A stretch of DNA of 6,335 nt, from NCBI GenBank assembly GCA_021731215.1, contig JAKFXU010000333.1, positions 1-6,335 of the forward strand, read 5' to 3'. This DNA comes from Rhodoferax sp. GTDB taxonomy: Bacteria; Pseudomonadota; Gammaproteobacteria; Burkholderiales; Burkholderiaceae_C. Position 1 is the first letter of the stretch. Every line of letters starts with the position of its first letter. Made by a program: the position numbers and the translations under genes. Of the stretch, positions 1 through 5,879 are shown piece by piece. The notes under the pieces are model-generated. The model ran no database searches and was not told where the DNA came from. It saw only the letters and a list, made by a program, of their open reading frames with translations.

Positions 1-177
1 ACGCTGCACTACTTCGCCTTGGCGCTGACCATCGGCATTTTGTTTGGCATCTACTCCTCGGTTTTTGTGGCAGCCGCCATTGCGATGTGGCTGGGCATCC
101 AGCGCGAGGATTTGATCAAGGGCGGCGCCAAGAAGGAGGAAGACCCCAATGACCCCAACGCCGGTGCCACCGTCTAA
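1..177 (+). CDS. secF: Protein translocase subunit SecF, C-terminal end (5' truncated)
   Basis: The reading frame is open from base 1 and stops with TAA at 175-177, giving the last 58 residues. It starts TLHYFALALTIGILFGIYSS and continues through a second hydrophobic stretch (VFVAAAIAMWLG). This matches the last two membrane helices of SecF, followed by a short charged cytoplasmic tail rich in Lys, Glu and Asp. SecF pairs with SecD in the inner membrane, next to SecYEG, and uses the proton gradient to help pull exported proteins through. The family is recognised from the helix sequence; secD and the rest of secF should lie just upstream, outside the window. The tail after the last helix (IQREDLIKGG onward) is variable in the family. 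There is no terminator-like hairpin after the stop, and the next gene begins 14 bases later, so read-through into it is likely. Confidence 0.92.
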   Translation, partial: TLHYFALALTIGILFGIYSSVFVAAAIAMWLGIQREDLIKGGAKKEEDPNDPNAGATV

Positions 178-181
178 GGGG
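176..181 (+). promoter_or_regulatory. Ribosome binding site overlapping the secF stop
   Basis: AAGGGG begins inside the TAA stop of secF and lies 10 bases before the ATG at 192. It is the only purine-rich stretch before that ATG, so it supports this start and suggests that translation of the DUF1631 gene is coupled to termination on secF. This is inferred from sequence and spacing only. Confidence 0.5.
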
Positions 182-191
182 TCTCGCGCCC

Positions 192-2453
192 ATGGCCACC
201 TCCGTCCCTTTTGCGCGACCCAAGGAACTCGCCCAAGAGACGCGTAAACGCTTGGTGGCCCAGGCCAGCGCCGCCATGGCGGCGCTGGCTGACGCGGCAC
301 AGCAGCGGCTGACGGCTCTTCTAGCCGAAGCCGCACCCGCGAGTGAGATGCAGAGCCGGCGGGAGGTCTGGACCAGTTACCAGCGCCACCGGGCCGCCTG
401 GCTGGCGGCTACGCTCAAGCAGTGGCAGGCGGCCTTGCAACCCCTTGGCAACGCGCCAGCGGCGCTGGCGCCAGTCGCTCTAGAACTGCTCGGGACCAAC
501 GTGGTGGAAAACCAGATCATTGCCTCGCGGCTGGTCATGGGGATGCAGGAACAAGTCGGCGCCGCGTTGCAGGACCTGTACCTGCGCATCCGCTATCTGG
601 AACACCGGGACGAGCTCGACGCCGCAGACCTGCTGCAACCGGAAGTGCTGCTGCTGGCGATCGTGACGCAATGGGAGCAGGCCGGACTGCCGCGCGCAGC
701 CTGGCCGCTGGTCAACGAGGTCGCGCAGCAGCTCCTGGGCGGGCGTCTGCTGCAGGCCTATACCGACTGCAATGCCTATTTGATCACGCAGGGGGTACTG
801 CCAACGATCGAACGGAAGAATCACTTCAAGCAGGTGACCCCGGCGCCGCTGCGGGAGCGTGCCTCCGCCGCCCCATCCGGCACCCAAACCGCGCCCGAGC
901 CAACCGGGTCGCGCCTGACCAGCGCGCTGGAAGAAACCCGCATGATGACCGCCACCACCCCGCTGGCGCGGGCGCGCACGCGGGCGCTCGATGTCATGGG
1001 CCAACTCAAGCACTTGCTGATCGGTTCGGCCAACACCAATATTGAAGCGGCCCACCATCAACCTCCGTCACCGGCCTTGGCGGCCGCCCTCGCACTGCCG
1101 GCACCGCTCGAGCCGGACGCGGCCAGCGCCAGCGCGCCGGAACAGGACAGTGCGGCCAGTGTGGCGACGCAGACGGTGGCGCTGCGCCAACGATCGGCCG
1201 AACTCAAGAACAAGGCCGAGACCAAGAGCGAAAAGGCCCTGATCGAGATTGTGGCGCTGATGTTCCAGGCCATTTTGCAGGAGGACCGCATCCCGAGCGG
1301 CATCCGGGTCTGGTTTGCGCGCCTGCAAATGCCAGTGCTGCGGCTGGCCTTGGCCGAGCCGGATTTCTTTGGCACGCTCAATCACCCGGCGCGCCAGTTG
1401 ATTGATCGCATGGGTTCCTGCGTCATGGGTTTTGACGCCAGCGGCATCAGCGGTGGCGCGCTGGAGCTTGAAATCAAGCGCCTGGTGCGCATGATCGAGC
1501 AGTACCCCGAAACCGGCAAGCGCGTCTATCAGCTCGCGCACCAGGAATTCCAGACCTTTCTGGCGCAGTTTCTGACCGGCAGCGCAGCGACGCAGAAACT
1601 GGTCAGTGTGGCCCAGCAGGTGGAGCAGAAGGAAACGCTGACGATCCAGTACACGATCGAGATGCGCGACATGCTCAAGGACATGCCGGTGCGCGACGAG
1701 ATTCGCGATTTTCTGTTCAAAGTCTGGGCCGAGGTGCTGGCGCTGGCAGCGGTGCGCCAGGGCCCGCAGCATGCCCAGACCCTGGCCCTCAAGAAAGCGG
1801 CGACCGACCTGGTCTGGGCCGCCAGCGCCAAGCCCAATCGCGGCGACCGGGCCGACGTGATTCGGAAACTGCCGCAACTGGTGCAGGGCTTGCGCTCCGG
1901 CATGACGCTGCTGGGCGTGGCGCCGGTGGAGCAGGAGGCCCACATCAGAACCGTCAGCGAGACCCTGGCCGATGCCTTCCTGGCCAAGACCCAGGCCATT
2001 CCCAACGCGCAAATCGAGGCCATGGCCGAACGCCTGGCCCAGTTGGAAGACCTGGTCAGCGAGGAGGGGGTGGACGAGCTGGCGCTCGACGGGCACAGTA
2101 TTGAAATGCTGCTGGGGCTGGAAGAATCGGTGCTGGAGGTGGTGGCCGATGGCGGCGCCAGACCGAACGCGGCCATGCTGGCGTGCGCGCAGGAGCTGCA
2201 ATTGGGCACCTGGTTTACGCTCGACCACAACGCACGTGTGACCCAGGTTCAGTTTGTTTGGCGCAGTGAGCGCAAACATTTGCATTTGTTTGCTTCGACC
2301 GATGGGCGCAGCTATCTGCTGCAGACCGGGCGTCTGGCGGCCTATTTGCAGGCCGGCCTGCTGTCGCCCGAAGAAGAGGAAGCGCTCACCGTGCGCGCCA
2401 CGCGGGATGCGCTGGGCAAGCTGGAGGCCAATCCGGAGCGACTGCTGGCTTGA
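192..2453 (+). CDS. DUF1631 family protein, function unknown
   Basis: This is a 753-residue soluble protein with no signal peptide and no membrane segment. I recognise it as DUF1631 (Pfam PF07793), a family of beta- and gammaproteobacteria with no established function; some database entries wrongly call members 'thymidine phosphorylase'. The best signature is near residues 352-415 (VALMFQAILQEDRIP, then LQMPVLRLAL, then a PDFF...NHPARQLID segment). Residues 1-210 are helical and well conserved in character. Residues about 215-330 form a low-complexity linker rich in Ala, Pro, Ser and Thr. Residues 420-650 are again helical and charged. The last part, about 668-722, changes to a beta-rich pattern (LGTWFTLDHN, then VQFVW, HLHLFAS, SYLLQTGRLAAYL), which resembles a small beta-barrel such as PilZ. 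The classical PilZ RxxxR and DxSxxG residues are not evident, so this is only an analogy. The start is supported by the AAGGGG site. The gene sits 14 bases after secF and is probably in its transcript. A long antisense frame across it is a codon-bias shadow. Confidence 0.82.
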   Translation: MATSVPFARPKELAQETRKRLVAQASAAMAALADAAQQRLTALLAEAAPASEMQSRREVWTSYQRHRAAWLAATLKQWQAALQPLGNAPAALAPVALELLGTNVVENQIIASRLVMGMQEQVGAALQDLYLRIRYLEHRDELDAADLLQPEVLLLAIVTQWEQAGLPRAAWPLVNEVAQQLLGGRLLQAYTDCNAYLITQGVLPTIERKNHFKQVTPAPLRERASAAPSGTQTAPEPTGSRLTSALEETRMMTATTPLARARTRALDVMGQLKHLLIGSANTNIEAAHHQPPSPALAAALALPAPLEPDAASASAPEQDSAASVATQTVALRQRSAELKNKAETKSEKALIEIVALMFQAILQEDRIPSGIRVWFARLQMPVLRLALAEPDFFGTLNHPARQLIDRMGSCVMGFDASGISGGALELEIKRLVRMIEQYPETGKRVYQLAHQEFQTFLAQFLTGSAATQKLVSVAQQVEQKETLTIQYTIEMRDMLKDMPVRDEIRDFLFKVWAEVLALAAVRQGPQHAQTLALKKAATDLVWAASAKPNRGDRADVIRKLPQLVQGLRSGMTLLGVAPVEQEAHIRTVSETLADAFLAKTQAIPNAQIEAMAERLAQLEDLVSEEGVDELALDGHSIEMLLGLEESVLEVVADGGARPNAAMLACAQELQLGTWFTLDHNARVTQVQFVWRSERKHLHLFASTDGRSYLLQTGRLAAYLQAGLLSPEEEEALTVRATRDALGKLEANPERLLA

Positions 2454-2486
2454 AGCTAGCCCCCACGCTTGCCATTTCATGTGCTG

Positions 2487-2620
2487 CGCGAGGCCTTGCA
2501 GGCCGCGGCTCGCGAGACGCTTCGCCTCTGTCGCCTGTCCAACCCTGCTCAAGCAGGCTTGGAGCCGCAGGCTCCAGCCCCGAGGGGGCTCAGTCGCCTT
2601 GGGGCGGCCCGGCGGCGCCT
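2487..2620. repeat. Hairpin-rich intergenic element, probably a dispersed family-type repeat
   Basis: The convergent gap between the DUF1631 gene and smg is packed with short perfect inverted repeats: CGCGAG (2487-2492) with CTCGCG (2509-2514); CCTGC/GCAGG around a TCAA loop (2544-2557); TGGAGCC/GGCTCCA around GCA (2560-2576); AGCCCC/GGGGCT around GAG (2576-2590); and CGCC/GGCG around TTGG (2595-2606). The text 'CCCCGAGGGGGCTCAGTCGCC' and 'TTGGGGCGGCCCGGCGGCGCC' resembles a repeat that I recall between genes in Comamonadaceae genomes. Only one copy lies in this window, so repetition is recalled, not shown here. It contains no credible gene. The limits given are those of the visible structure. 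Confidence 0.6.
2544..2606. terminator. Candidate bidirectional terminator between converging genes
   Basis: Four consecutive GC-rich stem-loops of 4-7 base pairs lie here, and because they are inverted repeats they form in RNA from either strand. Their place between the 3' ends of two converging genes fits transcription termination or 3'-end protection. No run of T follows any stem on either strand, so a classical intrinsic terminator is not shown. The TGGAGCC and AGCCCC stems share base 2576 and would compete with each other. Confidence 0.3.
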
Positions 2621-2630
2621 GCTAGATTCC

Positions 2631-3140
2631 TCAGTGGGCCAGCCGGTTGGCGCTGTCGTCGCACAATTCGTCGAGCACCAGCGCATCGGGCTCCTGGCCC
2701 AGACTCCAGTACACCATCAGGATGATTATTTTCAGATCATCCAGCGGCACCGGGCCGCCGGGGGCCGCCATGGCGCGGTCCAGCACGATTTCGCGCATAT
2801 GCGCCGGCAACACGCCGGCGTTTTCAAGAAAACTGACGAAACCCAGGCAGGGGGCGCCCAACTGCGCCTGCTCGGCCATCGTATAGATGCGCATGCTGTT
2901 GGCCGACTGCGCCAGCGCCGGCACCGTCGGCAGCGGCGCCAGGCTGCTGCCCGGCCCTTTGGGTGCCGATTGCTGCAGACCGCGCGCTGCCAGATTGAGC
3001 TCGCCCAGCCAGGTCAGCGCGTCCTGAATTTCCTCGGCATCAAAACCCACCGCGTGCAATTTGCGCTCCAGATGGGCCGGCTCGGGACAGACATCGCCGC
3101 GCCAGTAATTCTCGTAAACGAAAACAAGGACTTCAAACAT
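2631..3140 (-). CDS. smg: Smg family protein (DUF494)
   Basis: This is a 169-residue cytoplasmic protein of the Smg/DUF494 family, close to the roughly 157 residues of E. coli Smg. The start MFEVLVFVYENYW is the typical family N-terminus and fixes the start codon. The stretch to residue 50 (HLERKLHAVGFDAEEIQDAL, then TWLGELN) and the C-terminal DDLKIIILMVYWSLGQE (134-150) followed by a DELCDD motif are also family hallmarks. Residues about 52-82 form a less conserved Gly/Pro/Ala/Ser linker. The molecular function of Smg is not established. Its habitual place directly after dprA is the main clue, and it holds here: smg begins 90 bases after the dprA stop on the same strand. No strong Shine-Dalgarno site is seen; only GAG lies a few bases before the ATG. 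In many relatives a topoisomerase gene follows smg; here the next gene is on the opposite strand. Confidence 0.9.
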   Translation of the reverse strand: MFEVLVFVYENYWRGDVCPEPAHLERKLHAVGFDAEEIQDALTWLGELNLAARGLQQSAPKGPGSSLAPLPTVPALAQSANSMRIYTMAEQAQLGAPCLGFVSFLENAGVLPAHMREIVLDRAMAAPGGPVPLDDLKIIILMVYWSLGQEPDALVLDELCDDSANRLAH

Positions 3141-3156
3141 GCGCTCAATATAGCGC
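3141..3156 (-). promoter_or_regulatory. Inverted repeat directly before the smg start
   Basis: GCGCT and AGCGC form a perfect 5-base inverted repeat around a 6-base centre, ending exactly at the base before the smg ATG. Read on the smg strand, the centre carries TATATT, which resembles a -10 box only 6 bases before the ATG, with no good -35 at the usual distance. The element could be an RNA hairpin masking the start region, a small operator, or chance. A promoter here would give a leaderless transcript, so I do not call it a promoter. Confidence 0.3.
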
Positions 3157-3222
3157 GAATACCGAACCCCGACACGGCAAGATGGACCCCAAGTCCGGAT
3201 CAGCGTCCAATTCCGGCTTTAA

Positions 3223-3235
3223 CCTGAAAATCAGG
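3223..3235 (-). other. Small stem-loop across the dprA stop codon
   Basis: CCTGA, a 3-base loop and TCAGG form a perfect 5-base stem that includes the dprA TGA stop (3231-3233). Flanking CCGG on both sides (3213-3216 and 3236-3239) could lengthen the stem across a bulge. No T-run follows on the minus strand, so it is not a clear terminator. It may be an intercistronic structure between dprA and smg, or chance. Confidence 0.3.
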
Positions 3236-4436
3236 CCGGCGTCAGGCGCTGGAACAGGCCGCCGGCCAAGCGCGCGATCCGCCCGTCGATCTCGAGCGCC
3301 ATCAATTGCGCTTGCAGATTGGCGGTGTCCAGGCTGGAGCGCGCTTGCAGGGCGTCGAGCCCCACCGGGTCAAAGCCGAGCGCCTCCAGCAGCGCCGCAG
3401 CGGCGTCAAAAGGGCTGGCTGGTGCAGCGGCGCGCGACTCGGCGCCACCCGGCGCGACGGCGGTGCCGACATCGAGCTTCATTTCTTCGAGTACATCCTG
3501 CGCCGATTCCACCAGCTTGGCGCCCTGCTTGATGAGCGCGTGGCAGCCGCGCGCCTGCGCCGAGTGAATCGAGCCGGGAATGGCAAACACCTCCTTGCCC
3601 TGCTCGGCGCTCAGGCGTGCGGTGATGAGCGAGCCCGACTTCAATGCGGCCTCCACCACCAGCGTCCCCTGCGCCAGCCCGGCAATGAGGCGGTTACGCT
3701 TGGGAAAATTAGCCGGCAAAGGCGGCGTGCCCAAGGGGTACTCGCTGATCAGCAGTCCGTTTTGCGCGATCCGGTGCGCCAGCGCACGGTGACTTTTCGG
3801 GTACACCCGGTCCAGCCCGGTGCCGACCACGGCCACCGTGGCCAGCCGGGTTGAGCCCGGCGCCAGGCTGTCAAGCGCGCCCTCGTGGGCGGCGCCGTCC
3901 ACGCCCAAAGCCAGGCCGGACACCACCGTCAGGCCCGCTTGCCCGAGCGCTTTGGCGAAATGACGCGCATTGGCCGCTCCCTGCGGGGTCGGGTTGCGAC
4001 TGCCCACCATGGCGATGCTGTGCGCCAGTTGCTGGGCGATGGGGTCGGTCACGGCCGACGCGTGATCGATCGGCGCCGGGTCGTCATGGGCAGCAGCAGT
4101 GCCAGTCCCCAGCAGGTACAGCAGCAACGGCGGGTCCTCGATGTTGAGCAGCGACGCCGGGTAGGCGGCGTCACCCAACACCACAACCCGGCGCGGGGCG
4201 GCGGCGCTCTCCTGCAGCCAGCGCCAGGTGAGTTCAAGCAGGGCGGCCAGCTCCGGCGGCTCGGTGCGCAGACTGGCGGCCTGCGCCTCGCTCACCACCT
4301 GACGCAGCGCGGCGCCCGGCTGTCGGAACACCGCCGCTGGCAGCCCGAACGCCGCCAGCAATTGGCGCGCGCTCTGGTTGCCAACACCGGGGGTGAGCGT
4401 CAGGCGAAGCCAACTGCCAAGTTCTTCGCGCTCCAT
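3231..4436 (-). CDS. dprA: DNA processing protein DprA (Smf)
   Basis: A 401-residue cytoplasmic protein. DprA binds incoming single-stranded DNA during natural transformation, protects it and loads RecA on it. Domain order: an N-terminal helix-hairpin-helix/SAM-like region (residues about 5-75, with [18 protein letters not shown] at 13-30); a Rossmann-like core (about 83-315); and a C-terminal winged-helix domain (about 340-398). Core motifs seen are AMVGSR (142-147, the GSR whose Arg contacts DNA in studied homologues), [18 protein letters not shown] (171-188), [13 protein letters not shown] (201-213), [10 protein letters not shown] (230-239), [13 protein letters not shown] (243-255) and [22 protein letters not shown] (267-288). 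All signature motifs are intact, so the gene should be functional. Residues about 110-139, between LLLYLLG and the GSR strand, appear longer than usual. The gene begins 34 bases after the lysM stop with only a weak GGA site and precedes smg, which fits a single operon. DprA is also present in species not known to be transformable. Confidence 0.96.
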   Translation of the reverse strand: MEREELGSWLRLTLTPGVGNQSARQLLAAFGLPAAVFRQPGAALRQVVSEAQAASLRTEPPELAALLELTWRWLQESAAAPRRVVVLGDAAYPASLLNIEDPPLLLYLLGTGTAAAHDDPAPIDHASAVTDPIAQQLAHSIAMVGSRNPTPQGAANARHFAKALGQAGLTVVSGLALGVDGAAHEGALDSLAPGSTRLATVAVVGTGLDRVYPKSHRALAHRIAQNGLLISEYPLGTPPLPANFPKRNRLIAGLAQGTLVVEAALKSGSLITARLSAEQGKEVFAIPGSIHSAQARGCHALIKQGAKLVESAQDVLEEMKLDVGTAVAPGGAESRAAAPASPFDAAAALLEALGFDPVGLDALQARSSLDTANLQAQLMALEIDGRIARLAGGLFQRLTPA

Positions 4437-4463
4437 CTGCAGCCGTCCAGGTCGCGCTGGTTA

Positions 4464-4477
4464 GCGCTGCTTAGCGC
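4464..4477 (-). other. Inverted repeat at the lysM stop, before dprA
   Basis: GCGCT, a 4-base loop and AGCGC form a perfect 5-base stem that overlaps the lysM TAA (4471-4473). The same bases also give a direct repeat, TTAGCGC, at 4461-4467 and 4471-4477. The stem arms are identical to those of the repeat before smg. It could be an intercistronic RNA hairpin; no T-run follows, so it is not a terminator. Confidence 0.3.
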
Positions 4478-5688
4478 GGATTGACCAGGCGGTCGCCCAC
4501 TTTGACGCCGTCCGTGATTTCCAGCACCAGCGCGTAAGAGAGTTTCTCGAAGGTCCGGAACACCATCAGCAAGCCATTGCGTTCGTCCGGCAACTTCAAC
4601 TCAGGCCGTGCCGGATCGGTCTTGTCGAGCAGGCGCGCCCCGTCCTTCAGGATCGCCATGACATGCCCGCTCTCGATGCCGTCGCGGCTGCCGCGATTGA
4701 TCACCACCACCTGGTTTTGCCCGGCATGGACGACCGCACTGCCATAGACCGAGACGATGCGGGCATCGACCGGGCCTTGGGGCGCGCGCGGCATGTAACT
4801 CTGCAGCAGTTGCGCTGGCTCGGGCAGCAGCCGGTCGCCGACCCGCATCTCTTCCTTGGCGGCGACGATGTCAATCGTGGCCGGGACGACGTCGGTGCGG
4901 GGCTTGCCATCGCGGTCGGTCGACGGCTGGCTGGATTCGCCGCGCGCCAGCAAGGCCTTGCCGACGTATTGCGCCTCATAGCCCAGCACTTCTCTGGTCA
5001 CCGGGTCCTTCAGGGGCGTTGCGTTGCGAAATACCCGATACGCCTTCTGCTTTTGTCCGGGCTCATCGACCAGCACCGCCTCGCCCTGCCCGCGCGCGTA
5101 AGCGCGGTCGCCGCGGGTCAGCAGCACCCGGCCTTCTTGCGCCGCCACAATGCGCGGCGCGGCCTTGAGCCCGTTCTCGTCGACAATCATCGGCTCCGTC
5201 AGAAAGGGTTCAATCAAGTGGCTTTTCAGGGTCGGCAAGGCGTCGCTGGCCAGACTCTCGGAGCGGATGCGGGGCGACAGGCGCACGGTGTCAAGCGCCC
5301 CCTCCGCGCTGGCCGACCTGGCCATGCGCAGGGTGGCGCGCCCGTCCTTGCGCTCCAGGTACAAGTTCTGACCGGGGTAGATCAGGTGCGGATTCTTGAT
5401 CTCCTGCAGATTCATGCCCCACAACTCGGGCCAGCGCCACGCATTTTTGAGAAACAGGCCCGCTATCGCCCACAGCGTGTCACCCGCTTTGACGCTGTAG
5501 CTGTCGGGCGCATTGGGGCTCAGTTCGCTCAAGGGCACGCCGGCCTGCGCCACCTGGGCCGCCGTGGCCTTTTGGTCCGCCGTGATGGGGTAGTTCTGGG
5601 CCGACGCCGGGGCGGTCAGCACGGTGCTGACCAGCGCCACCAGGGCGGCGATTGCGACTTTGGATTTTGGCATCGTGTGTTTTGTCAT
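4471..5688 (-). CDS. Secreted LysM peptidoglycan-binding domain protein
   Basis: A 405-residue exported protein. From the ATG at 5688-5686 it begins MTKHTMPKSK, then a hydrophobic core (VAIAALVALVSTVLTAP) and a signal peptidase I site ASA|QN after residue 30. The frame stays open 40 codons further upstream, to an ATG at 5808, but that start would bury the signal peptide inside the protein, so I reject it; the ATG at 5673 is a second, less likely choice. A LysM domain lies at residues about 62-111 (YSVKAGDTLWAIAGLFL, then NPHLIYPGQNLYL), the fold that binds N-acetylglucosamine in peptidoglycan. The remaining about 290 residues have no lipobox or recognisable catalytic motif. They look beta-rich, with repeated short 'VGDRLL/VGDRLV' turns (near the middle and at the C-terminus). 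The protein is therefore probably a periplasmic or outer-membrane-associated wall-binding protein of unknown exact role. The same gene, divergent from def and before dprA, is common in Burkholderiales. It is the first gene of the probable lysM-dprA-smg operon. Confidence 0.9.
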   Translation of the reverse strand: MTKHTMPKSKVAIAALVALVSTVLTAPASAQNYPITADQKATAAQVAQAGVPLSELSPNAPDSYSVKAGDTLWAIAGLFLKNAWRWPELWGMNLQEIKNPHLIYPGQNLYLERKDGRATLRMARSASAEGALDTVRLSPRIRSESLASDALPTLKSHLIEPFLTEPMIVDENGLKAAPRIVAAQEGRVLLTRGDRAYARGQGEAVLVDEPGQKQKAYRVFRNATPLKDPVTREVLGYEAQYVGKALLARGESSQPSTDRDGKPRTDVVPATIDIVAAKEEMRVGDRLLPEPAQLLQSYMPRAPQGPVDARIVSVYGSAVVHAGQNQVVVINRGSRDGIESGHVMAILKDGARLLDKTDPARPELKLPDERNGLLMVFRTFEKLSYALVLEITDGVKVGDRLVNPR

Positions 5689-5762
5689 GTTTCGCTGCGC
5701 TGCAAAGGCCTCTTGAGCTGTTCGGATGGCCAGGCGGCTGCCCTGCCAATTCGTTGAAAATC

Positions 5763-5792
5763 TTGATAAATTAGGCGCGATTTTGCGCTCAA
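5763..5792 (-). promoter_or_regulatory. Weak sigma-70-like promoter candidate for lysM-dprA-smg
   Basis: On the minus strand TTGAGC (5792-5787) and TATCAA (5768-5763) are separated by 18 bases. Each matches four of six consensus positions. The predicted transcript start near 5755 leaves a leader of roughly 65-70 bases before the ATG at 5688. It lies inside the rejected 40-codon upstream extension of the lysM frame, in agreement with the downstream start. I saw no better candidate on this strand. Confidence 0.3.
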
Positions 5793-5868
5793 GCCCTTGA
5801 TTGGGCAACGTTTTCTGACCGTGGCCTGTGCCGGAGCGGCTAAAAGTGGCGAAAATAACGACATCTTT

Positions 5869-5874
5869 GAAGAG
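5869..5874 (+). promoter_or_regulatory. Ribosome binding site of def
   Basis: GAAGAG lies 5 bases before the ATG at 5880 and is the only purine-rich site near the conserved def N-terminus. It supports this start codon. Confidence 0.6.
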
Positions 5875-5879
5875 AATTC

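Larger units (their letters stand above)
5689..5879. other. Divergent intergenic region between lysM and def
   Basis: This 191-base gap must carry the promoters of both def and the lysM-dprA-smg operon. It is more AT-rich in 5750-5880 than the neighbouring genes. It holds the minus-strand promoter candidate and short overlapping inverted repeats (TCAA/TTGA around GCCC, and GCCC/GGGC around TTGATT, 5789-5806). For def I see no convincing -35/-10 pair with normal spacing; TAAAAG at 5841-5846 is a possible -10 without a matching -35. No gene or RNA gene is evident. Confidence 0.5.

Noticed and set aside
1068..2552. 494-codon open frame on the minus strand opposite the DUF1631 gene
   Set aside because: Its product is rich in Gln, His, Arg, Leu and Gly with no recognisable domain, as expected from the complement of a GC-rich gene with strong third-position bias. 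The plus-strand frame has family signatures, so this is a shadow.
2544..2606. CRISPR array or tRNA-like structure in the convergent gap
   Set aside because: The stems differ from each other and there are no equal repeats with regular spacers, nor a cloverleaf with conserved tRNA loops.
3148..3172. Separate sigma-70 promoter for smg
   Set aside because: TATATT lies only 6 bases before the ATG, and no -35-like box is found 16-18 bases upstream of it. The gene is more simply explained as part of the dprA operon.
2469..3227. 252-codon plus-strand frame across the repeat region and smg
   Set aside because: It runs through the hairpin-rich gap and then antisense to smg, and has no family features.
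3885..4484. 199-codon plus-strand frame opposite dprA
   Set aside because: It covers the conserved core of dprA in antisense, has no ribosome binding site or recognisable domain, and is a codon-bias shadow.
4663..5757. 364-codon plus-strand frame opposite the LysM gene
   Set aside because: The product has no domain or export signal and a composition typical of antisense frames. The minus strand has a signal peptide and a LysM domain.
5689..5808. 40-codon N-terminal extension of the LysM protein
   Set aside because: It would place a typical signal peptide inside the protein, and it overlaps the likely promoter region.
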